From contig NZ_JAGIAS010000003.1 of NCBI RefSeq assembly GCF_017744695.1, forward strand, positions 744,001 to 808,000: a DNA stretch of 64,000 bases, given 5' to 3'. The stretch is from Dyadobacter sp. (GTDB lineage Bacteria > Bacteroidota > Bacteroidia > Cytophagales > Spirosomataceae). The stretch's first letter is position 1, and every line of letters starts with the position of its first letter. The notes under the pieces are model-generated. The model saw only the letters and a list, made by a program, of their open reading frames with translations, searched no databases and was not told the origin of the DNA. This document shows, piece by piece, positions 26,609 to 34,926 of the stretch. Position numbers and translations under genes: made by a program.

Positions 26609-27061
26609 ATGACTTATCGTCGGATTCTGATTCTCACCATTTTAGCGTTTGCCGCGCTGTTACCGGAAGCCATGGCTCAGGTAAAACTCGGCAAAACGGA
26701 AACCGGGGCCGCCTCCTACTACGCGGCGCGCTTCCACGGCAGGAAAACCTCATTCGGGGAAGTACATAAAAGCAGTGAACTGCTGGCCGCCCATCGGAGC
26801 TATCCGCTCAATACCATGCTCGAAGTGACGAATCTGGATAATGATGAAAAAGTGATCGTGAGAGTCAACGACCGTGGTCCGTTTTCAAGACATCGCGTAA
26901 TCGATCTTAGTAAAGAAGCAGCCCGCCTGCTCGGCATTCTCGCCAAAGGCGTTGCCAATGTTTCGGTAAGGGTTGTAGGAATGGAAGGAATGGTGCTCTT
27001 GTCACCCAACGAAGAAATCGACCCGAAATCGGGCAAAGTCATTTCGATGAGAAGTAAGTAA
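26609..27061 (+). CDS. rlpA: RlpA-like double-psi beta-barrel protein
   Basis: This 150-residue protein has an N-terminal signal peptide (1-23, ending AMA/Q). The RlpA core follows: GAASYYAARFHGRKTSFGE (about 32-50), AAHRSYPLNTMLEVTN and VRVNDRGPFSRHRVIDLSKEAARLLG. RlpA proteins are periplasmic or outer-membrane proteins and some are lytic transglycosylases acting on denuded glycan at the septum. No lipobox or SPOR domain is present, so this is the minimal form. It precedes the DUF58 gene by 14 nt. Confidence 0.88.
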   Translation: MTYRRILILTILAFAALLPEAMAQVKLGKTETGAASYYAARFHGRKTSFGEVHKSSELLAAHRSYPLNTMLEVTNLDNDEKVIVRVNDRGPFSRHRVIDLSKEAARLLGILAKGVANVSVRVVGMEGMVLLSPNEEIDPKSGKVISMRSK

Positions 27062-27075
27062 GCCTTGATGCTAAC

Positions 27076-27990
27076 ATGAGTGTCCGCCAACTGGATCTGG
27101 CCAAAGTCAGAGAATTCGGGAACCTGGAATTTCTTGCAAAACAGTTGGTAGAAGGTTTCATCACCGGTCTCCACAAATCTCCTTTTCACGGCTTCTCCGT
27201 CGAGTTTGCCGAACATCAGCTTTACAACACAGGCGAATCCACCCGGAATATCGACTGGAAAGTTTTTGCCAAAACCGACCGGCTCTACGTCAAACGCTAC
27301 GAGGAAGAAACCAATCTCCGCTGCCATATCTTGCTGGACACTTCGTCTTCGATGTATTATCCCCAAGACAATCACGGCAAAATGACGTTCAGCGTGATGG
27401 CCGCTGCAAGTCTTACCTATTTGCTCCAGCGGCAAAAAGACGCCGTCAGCCTATGCACTTTCTCGGAACAAATTGAAGTACAGACTGCTGTAAAATCCAC
27501 GCCCTCGCATGTGCACAAGATCATGCTCGAACTGGAACAGCAACTGCAGGCCAATCGACCGCTGTTGAAAACTTCGGTGGCCGACGTCCTGCACCAGATC
27601 GCCGAAAAGATTCATAAGCGCTCACTGGTGGTTATTTTCAGCGATATGTTCGACAATATCGAGGAAGCCGACAAAATCTTTTCCGCATTGCAGCATTTAC
27701 GGCACAATCTGCACGAAGTACTGCTTTTTCACGTCACAGATCGTAAAACGGAGGAAAATTTCGCATTCGAGAACCGGCCTTACGAGTTTGTGGACCTCGA
27801 AACGGGTGAAAAAATCAAAGTCCAGCCGGAGCAGGTACGTGAATCATACCAGCAGTTCGTAGGGGATTTTTACCAAAAACTGAAACTGAAATGCGGGCAA
27901 TACAAGATCGACTTCATCGAAGCGGATATTGCCAAAGGCTTCGACCCTGTACTGCTCGCTTATTTAGTGAAGCACTCTAAAATGCGGTAG
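27076..27990 (+). CDS. DUF58 / von Willebrand A-like protein
   Basis: The 304-residue protein shows the DUF58 signature around EHQLYNTGESTRNIDWKVFAK (about 54-74) and then a vWA domain with the metal-site motif DTSSSM (about 92-97) and VVIFSDMFDN. DUF58 proteins are usually encoded next to MoxR AAA+ ATPases and other vWA proteins as part of chaperone-like systems. No MoxR gene is in the window, so it works alone here or with a distant partner. There is no transmembrane segment. It ends 4 nt before the convergent radA stop. Confidence 0.85.
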   Translation: MSVRQLDLAKVREFGNLEFLAKQLVEGFITGLHKSPFHGFSVEFAEHQLYNTGESTRNIDWKVFAKTDRLYVKRYEEETNLRCHILLDTSSSMYYPQDNHGKMTFSVMAAASLTYLLQRQKDAVSLCTFSEQIEVQTAVKSTPSHVHKIMLELEQQLQANRPLLKTSVADVLHQIAEKIHKRSLVVIFSDMFDNIEEADKIFSALQHLRHNLHEVLLFHVTDRKTEENFAFENRPYEFVDLETGEKIKVQPEQVRESYQQFVGDFYQKLKLKCGQYKIDFIEADIAKGFDPVLLAYLVKHSKMR

Positions 27991-27994
27991 CACC

Positions 27995-29368
27995 CTATTG
28001 ATTCAGGAAGAGCGACATAAATAGCTCGTCCAAATGCGCAACGGGTATCACTTCGATTTTCCCCCTTTTCAGATCCAGGCCCTTGCTGTTGTATTTTGAA
28101 ATGTAAATTTTCTTGAAGCCCAGCTTTTCAGATTCTGAAATGCGGCTGTCGATGCGGTTTACAGCGCGGACTTCGCCTCCTAGCCCTACTTCTGCCGCAA
28201 AACATACCGATGGCGGAATGAATTTATCCTCATAAGAAGAAACCAGTGACGCTATCACAGCCAGATCAATCGCGGGATCCTCTACCTTCAAACCACCAGC
28301 GACATTCAGAAACACATCCTGCACACCCAGCCTGAAACCTCCCCGTTTTTCCAACACAGCCAGCAGCATCTGCAACCGTTTCGCGTCGAAACCTGTACTG
28401 CTCCGTTGTGGCGTTCCATAGGTTGCCACGCTCACAAGCGACTGGATTTCCACCAGCAACGGTCTGTTCCCTTCCATCATCGAACCGATCGCAATGCCGC
28501 TGACTGGCTCATCGCGCTGGGAAATCAGGATTTCCGAGGGATTACTCACTTGCCGTAGACCATTTCCCTGCATTTCATAAATACCTAGTTCCGAAGTGCT
28601 CCCAAAACGATTCTTCATCGTCCTCAGTATCCGGTAAGTATTATGGCGATCGCCTTCGAATTGGAGCACGGTATCTACCATATGTTCCAGTACTTTGGGG
28701 CCGGCAAGCGAACCATCTTTGGTAATATGCCCTATCAGGAACACCGGAACACCCATTTCCTTGGCATACTTCATAAACTCCGCCGTACACTCGCGTACCT
28801 GAGACACGCTACCCGCCCCCGACTCGATGTAGGTCGATTGCATGGTTTGTATCGAATCAACGATCAGGATTTCCGGCTGAAAATCCTCTATTTGCCTGAA
28901 AATATTTTGAGTTTGGGTATCTGTGAGAATAAAGCAATTGTCGCTTTTGGCGGCCATTCGCTCGGCCCGCATTTTGATCTGCGCCTCGGATTCTTCTCCG
29001 GAAACATACAATACTTTTTTGTTGGAAAGCGTCAATGCGATTTGCAGCATCAGGGTCGACTTCCCGATCCCCGGTTCGCCGCCGATCAGCACCAGGGAGC
29101 CTGGCACGATACCTCCGCCCAATACACGGTTCAGCTCTTCGTCGAATGTGCGGATTCGCGGCTCATTTTCGTAGACAATTTCGGCAATCGCCCGCGGGCG
29201 GCTGGCCAGATTCACCGATTTCCACGAAACCGCTGTTTTCTTGTCTTCCTTTTCAATAACTTCCTGAACAAAAGTATTCCATTCGCCGCACGACGGACAT
29301 CTGCCGACCCATTTTGGCGAATTATACCCGCATTCCTGACAAAAATATGCCGTCTTGGCTTTGGCCAT
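27995..29368 (-). CDS. radA: DNA repair protein RadA (Sms)
   Basis: The 457-residue protein has every RadA feature in order. The N-terminal C4 zinc finger is CQECGYNSPKWVGRCPSCGEW (9-29). Walker A is GGEPGIGKST (about 94-103) and Walker B is ILIVDSIQTM. The RadA-specific KNRFG motif lies near residue 252, and the C-terminal Lon-like domain contains VFLNVAGGLKVEDPAIDLAV. RadA is a RecA-like helicase that extends recombination intermediates. Length is typical and no key residue is missing. It is a single-gene unit on the minus strand. Confidence 0.96.
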   Translation of the reverse strand: MAKAKTAYFCQECGYNSPKWVGRCPSCGEWNTFVQEVIEKEDKKTAVSWKSVNLASRPRAIAEIVYENEPRIRTFDEELNRVLGGGIVPGSLVLIGGEPGIGKSTLMLQIALTLSNKKVLYVSGEESEAQIKMRAERMAAKSDNCFILTDTQTQNIFRQIEDFQPEILIVDSIQTMQSTYIESGAGSVSQVRECTAEFMKYAKEMGVPVFLIGHITKDGSLAGPKVLEHMVDTVLQFEGDRHNTYRILRTMKNRFGSTSELGIYEMQGNGLRQVSNPSEILISQRDEPVSGIAIGSMMEGNRPLLVEIQSLVSVATYGTPQRSSTGFDAKRLQMLLAVLEKRGGFRLGVQDVFLNVAGGLKVEDPAIDLAVIASLVSSYEDKFIPPSVCFAAEVGLGGEVRAVNRIDSRISESEKLGFKKIYISKYNSKGLDLKRGKIEVIPVAHLDELFMSLFLNQ

Positions 29369-29533
29369 AATAGAATAGTCTAATTTATATCCCCTTGGTG
29401 ACTAACGTAATTCAGACGATATTAATCCAATTTTTGCATGTTTTGGCCACAAAATCAAAAAAAATGTAGGATAGGTATAGTTTTTTGCAAATTGGCGTTA
29501 TTAACCTGTTTTACTTAAAAAATCATATTATCC

Positions 29534-30250
29534 ATGAACATCCTGACAAAAGTGGCCTGCGCCTGTTTGCTCTGCATTTTCGCATTCTCAAATGTGCAGG
29601 CCCAGAAGAAAGGTTTTGCGTTTGGTATTAAGGGAGGGGTGAATTTGTCGCGGCTTACCATGGGCGACGTTTTCACTACACGTTACGATGATAATGGAAA
29701 CCCGTATCTCGGATATGATGGCAAAGAGGTTCGGGATAACCTGAAAGAAAGTTTCAACACTAGAACCGGCGCGGTGGGCGGAATCTGGATGCGCTTCGGC
29801 AAGACCATATTTGTCCAGCCGGAAGTACTCGTTTCGACGAAAGGAGGTTCGTTCAAAATAATCCAGAATGACCAGGAAACACCGGTTGAAAAAACAATTA
29901 ATGTCAAATACAGCAATATCGACGTTCCGCTACTGATCGGCTTGAAAGGCGGTCCATTCCGCATTCTCGCCGGGCCCGTAACTTCATTCCGCATCGGCGA
30001 CAACCAGCGGTTGCGTGACGCATTCAAGTATTACACATCCGATTTAAACAATGCCATGTCCGAAGCGACGTTCGGCTACCAACTTGGAGCAGGCTTGGAT
30101 CTAGGCAATTTTAGTCTTGATGTAAGAAAAGAAGGCTCTTTTACCAACCTGGCCTCATTTCAGGTAAGCGGCCAGCCCGTCAACGGCGGCGCCTCGTTGA
30201 AGCAGAAAGTGAGTTCCTGGCAGGTGACGCTGGGACTGAAGTTATTCTAA
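29534..30250 (+). CDS. Outer-membrane beta-barrel protein (PorT-like family)
   Basis: This 238-residue protein has a signal peptide (residues 1-23, ending VQA/Q). Short amphipathic beta strands follow, starting FAFGIKGGVNLSRL, with MRFGKTIFVQPEVLVSTKGGSFK, YSNIDVPLLIGLKGGPFRILAGP and a last strand SWQVTLGLKLF ending in phenylalanine. This matches the 8-strand outer-membrane beta-barrel (OMP_b-brl_2/PorT) group. The exact role is unknown; many such proteins are structural. No operon partner is evident. Confidence 0.85.
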   Translation: MNILTKVACACLLCIFAFSNVQAQKKGFAFGIKGGVNLSRLTMGDVFTTRYDDNGNPYLGYDGKEVRDNLKESFNTRTGAVGGIWMRFGKTIFVQPEVLVSTKGGSFKIIQNDQETPVEKTINVKYSNIDVPLLIGLKGGPFRILAGPVTSFRIGDNQRLRDAFKYYTSDLNNAMSEATFGYQLGAGLDLGNFSLDVRKEGSFTNLASFQVSGQPVNGGASLKQKVSSWQVTLGLKLF

Positions 30251-30368
30251 TTTTGAATGATTGAATGACCGAATAATTGTCATTGAGTCAGAAGTGGTCA
30301 TAAATGCCAGAAAAACAACACCTGACTTATGACTATACCTGACTTTTATTCTTCAATCATTCAAAATT
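30249..30368. repeat. Inverted-repeat element with GTCA/TGAC words
   Basis: Outer arms 30249-30265 and 30352-30368 are exact 17-bp complements (AATTTTGAATGATTGAA). Inside, GTCA occurs at 30279, 30287 and 30297, and TGAC at 30323, 30330 and 30340, so the inner part also folds back imperfectly. It resembles a short version of the array at 47583-47737. No coding potential is seen. Confidence 0.8.
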
Positions 30369-30394
30369 CGGCTTCGCCGCCTATAAACAAAACG

Positions 30395-30428
30395 AGCAGC
30401 CTTCGATCGAGCGATGGCTGCTGTTTTT
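30395..30428 (+). terminator. Weak terminator-like hairpin
   Basis: Arms AGCAGCC (30395-30401) and GGCTGCT (30416-30422) with a 14-nt loop precede GTTTTT. It may end transcription of the outer-membrane barrel gene. Confidence 0.45.
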
Positions 30429-30464
30429 ATGAATAACCCACTAATTTAATTCACCAAAATGTCT

Positions 30465-30866
30465 TTATGCGCTGATTCGGATGAGGTTGGTATGATCCAG
30501 AAGACCAGATACCTCTTTGATTTTCCGGCGCGATACGACAACCTCTTTACCGCATGAAAGTTTCAGCATGCGATCGTCTTCAAGGCGTTCTACCACGTAG
30601 TCAGCATTAACAAGGTATGATTTGTGAACGCGGAGAAATTTAGCGCTCAACTGCTCTGCGAGAGATTTCAAAGTTTTCGAAACCAGGTACTTTTTCCCGT
30701 TGTTCGTATATATGAATGTGTAGTTTCCTTCACCTTCTAGGAAGGTGATTACGTCGGGTGTCAAAAAGATCGTTCTACCCATCGATTGTACCGAAATATA
30801 AGAACGGCCGTCGTTGTATGATCTGTCTGACAGGCTGGGGCGAGTAAAGCTGGGAAAATTTTTCAT
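30465..30866 (-). CDS. Stand-alone LytTR DNA-binding protein
   Basis: The start is taken at MKNFPSFTRPSLSDRSYND (30866), since the upstream 29 residues (to 30953) show no conserved character. The 133-residue protein has a LytTR domain: FLTPDVITFLEGEGNYTFIYTNNG, LVSKTLKSLAEQL, FLRVHKSYLVNADYV, VVVSRRKIKEV. There is no receiver domain, so it is not a classical response regulator. It probably acts as a transcription factor with another input. Two inverted copies of ACGTAAAA(G/T)TACGC lie upstream and may be its sites. Confidence 0.85.
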   Translation of the reverse strand: MKNFPSFTRPSLSDRSYNDGRSYISVQSMGRTIFLTPDVITFLEGEGNYTFIYTNNGKKYLVSKTLKSLAEQLSAKFLRVHKSYLVNADYVVERLEDDRMLKLSCGKEVVVSRRKIKEVSGLLDHTNLIRISA

Positions 30867-31213
30867 GGTAACTACGCTAATATTGTTGTGATTTCTTGTT
30901 TCAAAATTAGCACATCGCGTAGTGTTCAGAAAATACGTAAAAGTACGCGCCAATACATAACTAATTATAAATCAGCTGTTTAATATTTAGGTAATATATA
31001 AAATGACGTAAGCAAACTTAGTAAAATGCGTAATTTTACGTAGTCCCAAAAACGTGTACTTTTCCAATAAACCGACCCCAATAAACGTAACTACGCCATT
31101 TGGCATCCGCCTGCGAGCTAACTTTCGTTATCTTTGCAGGAATTTCGGGGTCCTCAAAAAGAGCCTCCCGCCGCAACAGGCGCGGCGCAAGTCACCAATA
31201 ACAACAAGCTTTT
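30867..31213. promoter_or_regulatory. Divergent control region with inverted 14-nt motif pair
   Basis: The motif ACGTAAAAGTACGC occurs at 30935-30948, and its near reverse complement GCGTAATTTTACGT at 31028-31041 (13 of 14 identical). They face each other about 93 nt apart between lytTR (minus) and pheS (plus). LytTR proteins bind repeated short motifs, so autoregulation is plausible. The rest is A/T-rich with no gene. Confidence 0.5.
31129..31136 (+). promoter_or_regulatory. Promoter -7 box (TATCTTTG) for pheS
   Basis: TATCTTTG matches TAnnTTTG, 77 nt before the pheS ATG. The leader of ~70 nt is GC-rich in its last part, but I see no clear leader peptide or attenuator. Confidence 0.65.
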
Positions 31214-32254
31214 ATGATTACCGAGCGGGTAAAGGAGTTAGTTTCTGAAATCGAACAGGCAACAGTTAGCACCAAGGAGCAACTGGAAGCTTTCAGGTTG
31301 AAATATATCAGTAAGAAAGGCGCAGTAACCGAGCTTTTTGATAACCTCAAAAATATTCCGCAGGAAGACCGCCGGGCCGTCGGGCAGGAATTGAATACGC
31401 TCAAAAACCTGGCACAAATACGTTTTCAGGATTTTCAGACGGCGCTCGAAAATTCGGCAGACAGCAACCCTGAAATGCTGATCGACCTGACCTTGCCCGT
31501 AACACCCAACTTGCAGGGAAGCCTCCATCCGCTAACCATCGTTCGCCGGAGGATCATCGAGATTTTCGAACGCATGGGCTTCAATGTGTCGTACGGGCCG
31601 GAGATCGAGAAGGATTGGTACAACTTCAGCGCATTGAACTTCGCAGATAATCATCCGGCGCGTGAAATGCAGGACACCTTCTTTATTTCCAAGAGCGAAG
31701 GAGATGTGAAGGACGACGTCCTCCTGCGTACGCACACATCCAACGTGCAGGTGCGCCTGATGGAACGTCAGAAGCCACCGATCCGCTCTATTATGCCGGG
31801 GCGTGTGTTTCGAAATGAGGCCATTTCGGCACGTGCGCATTGCGTTTTCCACCAGGTTGAAGGCCTGTATGTGGATAAAAATGTGAGTTTCAAAGACCTG
31901 AAAGATACATTATACCACTTCGCGAAAGAAATGTTCGGGAAGGATTCTACGATCCGCCTTCGGCCTTCCTACTTTCCATTTACTGAGCCAAGCGCCGAAA
32001 TCGACGTTTCATGCTTTATATGTAAAGGAAAGGGCTGCAATGTTTGCAAGCATACCGGCTGGGTTGAAATCGCAGGTTCGGGGATGGTCGACCCTAACGT
32101 ACTGGAAAACTGCGGCATCGACAGTGAAGAATACACCGGTTTCGCATTCGGAATGGGCATCGAACGGATCACGATGCTCCGCTATGGTATCAACGACCTT
32201 CGATTGTTTACAGAAAACGACGTAAGGTTCCTGCGCCAGTTCGAAGGAGCCTGA
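31214..32254 (+). CDS. pheS: Phenylalanyl-tRNA synthetase alpha subunit
   Basis: The 346-residue protein is the catalytic subunit that charges tRNA-Phe with phenylalanine. It has the N-terminal tRNA-binding coiled coil (about 1-90), motif 1 region HPLTIVRRRIIEIFERMGF, motif 2 MPGRVFRNEAISARAHCVFHQVEG and motif 3 FGMGIERITMLRYGINDLRLF. A CxxCKGKGCNVCKHTGW insert lies before motif 3, a cysteine-rich form found in many bacteria of this phylum. The beta subunit gene (pheT) is not adjacent, as usual in Bacteroidota. A 25-bp perfect hairpin follows. Confidence 0.96.
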   Translation: MITERVKELVSEIEQATVSTKEQLEAFRLKYISKKGAVTELFDNLKNIPQEDRRAVGQELNTLKNLAQIRFQDFQTALENSADSNPEMLIDLTLPVTPNLQGSLHPLTIVRRRIIEIFERMGFNVSYGPEIEKDWYNFSALNFADNHPAREMQDTFFISKSEGDVKDDVLLRTHTSNVQVRLMERQKPPIRSIMPGRVFRNEAISARAHCVFHQVEGLYVDKNVSFKDLKDTLYHFAKEMFGKDSTIRLRPSYFPFTEPSAEIDVSCFICKGKGCNVCKHTGWVEIAGSGMVDPNVLENCGIDSEEYTGFAFGMGIERITMLRYGINDLRLFTENDVRFLRQFEGA

Positions 32255-32263
32255 TCTGGAATA

Positions 32264-32317
32264 TTTTAAAAGCAAACGCCCTGAAATGATCACATTTCAG
32301 GGCGTTTGCTTTTAAAA
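32264..32317. terminator. Long perfect hairpin terminator (25-bp stem)
   Basis: Positions 32264-32288 and 32293-32317 are exact complements around an ATCA loop. The stem opens with TTTTAAAAGC and closes with GCTTTTAAAA, so it is suited to ending both pheS (plus) and the esterase gene (minus). Confidence 0.85.
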
Positions 32318-32323
32318 ACTGTA

Positions 32324-33055
32324 TCAAAATCTTGTTTCGAGATAATAAGGAAGCATTTTTTTCCAGGCCCACCATTCGTGAGGAATGTCGCTTCCCCAGA
32401 TATCCAGCTCGTGTGGCACATTCTTCGAAGTCAGGATTGACGATATATGTTTCGAATAGTCGGGTACCTCATATGCGCCCGAACCTGTAACAAAATGAAT
32501 GTGACGGCTATCGCGGTACATTTGCAGATGCCATTCGGCTTTCAGGTTCTGCAGATAATGCACCGGAGAGTTGAAATACACATTATCATCATAATAGCCG
32601 TCGGTATACACGCTCAGGTCATAACAGCCGCTCATGGCAATCACCCCATGAATAGAATCCGGATGTTTGAAAAACAGATTAGCGGCGTGCAAGGCGCCGA
32701 ATGAGGCGCCAGCAGCGATGATCTCATTCGTCGGACTGGAATCCTCCTTTATGAACGGCACCACCTCTTTGATCACGTAATCGTTGAAAGCCTGATGCCG
32801 GACCGCTTTGTCGTAACCATGCATGTAGGGATTCAGCCAGCTTTCTGCATTGATGCTATTGATACAGTAAACTTTTACCTTTCCTGAATAAATATAAGGC
32901 TCAATAGCGTCGATTAACCCATTTCGTTCGTATTCCAGGTAATCCGATGCTGCGGTGGGAATCATCAGAAGTGCAACTCCATAATGTCCGTAAACAGCAA
33001 TTTCCATTTCTTTGTTAAGCGCCGGACTGAACCATCCGGTTATATGGCGTTGCAT
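32324..33055 (-). CDS. Alpha/beta-hydrolase fold esterase (COG4947-like)
   Basis: This 243-residue protein lacks a signal peptide and has the nucleophile elbow GASFGA (about 117-122) with serine as catalytic residue. MSGCYDLSVY lies downstream, and the C-terminal HEWWAW segment supplies the likely catalytic histidine. It fits the esterase family COG4947, whose substrates are uncertain. It is followed on the same strand, 114 nt upstream in transcription terms, by the ATP-grasp gene, so a shared pathway is possible but not shown. Confidence 0.78.
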   Translation of the reverse strand: MQRHITGWFSPALNKEMEIAVYGHYGVALLMIPTAASDYLEYERNGLIDAIEPYIYSGKVKVYCINSINAESWLNPYMHGYDKAVRHQAFNDYVIKEVVPFIKEDSSPTNEIIAAGASFGALHAANLFFKHPDSIHGVIAMSGCYDLSVYTDGYYDDNVYFNSPVHYLQNLKAEWHLQMYRDSRHIHFVTGSGAYEVPDYSKHISSILTSKNVPHELDIWGSDIPHEWWAWKKMLPYYLETRF

Positions 33056-33169
33056 TGTTGAATCATTTAAGTTACTGACTATTTCAATTCAGGCAGTTCA
33101 AACAAGGTTTATCAAAAAAATACATAAACCGCTACCATGAACAGACTGCCAGTAACTGTTAATGATAAC

Positions 33170-34600
33170 TTAATACAATACCCAGGTGTCCTTTCCGCCA
33201 CCACCCTGCGAGGAGTTCACCACAAGCGACCCTTTGCGCAACGCTACACGGGTAAGCCCGCCCGGGATTACGTTAATATCGTCGCCATATAATATGTAAG
33301 GCCGGAGGTCAACATGCCGTCCTTCCGCATGCCCTTCGACCATACAAGGCACTCTTGATAGAGAAATCGTTGGTTGAGCAATATAATTCCGTGGATTGTC
33401 TTTTATTTTCTGACGGAAAAGTTCATGCTCTTCTTCCGTCGCCTTGGGCCCGATGAGCATTCCGTAACCGCCAGCCTCATTGGCTTCTTTTACAACCAAT
33501 TGTGAGATATTCTCAAGAACATAATTCATATCTTCCTCTTCTCCGCAGATGTAGGTTCTCACATTGGGGATAATCGCCTCTTCACCGAGATAATATTTGA
33601 TGATACGCGGCACATAAGCATATACCACCTTGTCATCGGCCACCCCCGTTCCAGGCGCATTGGCCAATGCGACACGCCCTTTTTTGTACACTTCGAATAT
33701 TCCGGGAATACCAATCAGCGAGTCCTCGCGGAACGACTCCGGATCCATGAAAGTATCGTCGATACGGCGATAGATCACATCGACGATCTGTAAACCGTTG
33801 GTCGTCCGCATTTTAACATATCCGTCCGATACCACCAGGTCGCGCGCGTCCACGAGCTCTACGCCCATTTGCTGTGCCAGATATGAATGCTCGAAATAAG
33901 CCGAGTTGTAAATTCCGGGCGTAAGCACGGCCACGGTCGGATTAGGACGGTCGGCGAGGTGTTGCAACATCTGCAACAGGCGCGTCGGATAGTCGGATAC
34001 GGGCCTCACACCTGTGCGCGCGAGCACATCCGGGAAAATCTGTTTCGACAATTCCCTGTTTTCCAGCATGTAGGAAACCCCTGACGGGCAGCGCAGGTTA
34101 TCTTCCAGCACCATAAACGTGCCATCGTCACCTTTGATCAGGTCTGTGCCGGTAATATGGCACCAGATACCTTTCGGTGGTTTCAGACCGATGCAGGGTT
34201 TGAGAAAGCACTTGCTCGACTCGATCAATTCCCGCGGGACCACGCCGTCATTCAATATATTCTGGTCATTGTAAACATCGTCAATAAACATGTTCAATGC
34301 CTTGATACGCTGTTTCAGCCCTTTTTCAAGCCATTCCCACTCCGCATTCGACAGCACCCGCGGAATAATATCGATCGGCATAATGCGCTCGGTACCTTCT
34401 CCTTCAGAATACACATTGAAAGTAATGCCCATCGATAACAGCGCACGTTCGGTAGCAAGCTGGCGATTGGTAAGGTCCTCGTGCGTGAGGTTTTCAAATT
34501 TATTCTTTAAATGCTCATAGCCCGGACGTATTTCGCCACCCGGAGTAAACATCTCATCGAAGAAATTTTCTATTTGATAATTAGAAAATGAAAAATTCAT
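33170..34600 (-). CDS. Circularly permuted ATP-grasp protein, type 2
   Basis: This protein of about 476 residues carries the CP_ATPgrasp_2 signatures: FFDEMFTPGGEIRPGYEHL at the N-terminus, MPIDIIPRVLSNAEWEWLE, MVLEDNLRCPSGVSYMLENR (metal and ATP region), VLTPGIYNSAYFEHSYLAQ and the glycine-rich ending SSQGGGGKDTWVL. Such enzymes probably form amide or peptide bonds. They normally occur with an alpha-E protein, a transglutaminase or a protease gene; none is next to this one. I take the ATG at 34600 (MNFSFSNYQIENFFDEMF); 34609 is also possible. Confidence 0.88.
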   Translation of the reverse strand: MNFSFSNYQIENFFDEMFTPGGEIRPGYEHLKNKFENLTHEDLTNRQLATERALLSMGITFNVYSEGEGTERIMPIDIIPRVLSNAEWEWLEKGLKQRIKALNMFIDDVYNDQNILNDGVVPRELIESSKCFLKPCIGLKPPKGIWCHITGTDLIKGDDGTFMVLEDNLRCPSGVSYMLENRELSKQIFPDVLARTGVRPVSDYPTRLLQMLQHLADRPNPTVAVLTPGIYNSAYFEHSYLAQQMGVELVDARDLVVSDGYVKMRTTNGLQIVDVIYRRIDDTFMDPESFREDSLIGIPGIFEVYKKGRVALANAPGTGVADDKVVYAYVPRIIKYYLGEEAIIPNVRTYICGEEEDMNYVLENISQLVVKEANEAGGYGMLIGPKATEEEHELFRQKIKDNPRNYIAQPTISLSRVPCMVEGHAEGRHVDLRPYILYGDDINVIPGGLTRVALRKGSLVVNSSQGGGGKDTWVLY

Positions 34601-34609
34601 ACAATTCAA

Positions 34610-34926
34610 AATTTGAATAAGTCAATACCGATAGTTCACAGAACAATATATGGTCAATGTATGAATTAACAAAACAAATACCAACAAGCACCTACACCCG
34701 ACTTTATCTTTAATTTCCCGGAAAAAGCCAAAAGCGACCTAAATAGCTGACGGTGACAAGTTACCAAAGAGCAACCGTTTGCGCATTTCCTTCGTATTAA
34801 AATCATGCCGCCCAACGTTATGGAATATTCTTTACCCATTCAGTAAACTTTGTTGCAAGTCAATGCTGTTAGCGTTTTCTTTGTAACCAGATTAAATGTC
34901 GGCTCCCCCACCGAATCACGTTCCCT
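34610..34926. other. Divergent intergenic region, no gene seen
   Basis: This 317-nt A/T-rich stretch separates the ATP-grasp gene (minus) from the DUF5723 gene (plus). A near-consensus box TATCTTTA lies at 34705-34712 on the plus strand. I see no repeat, RNA or open frame worth naming. Confidence 0.45.
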
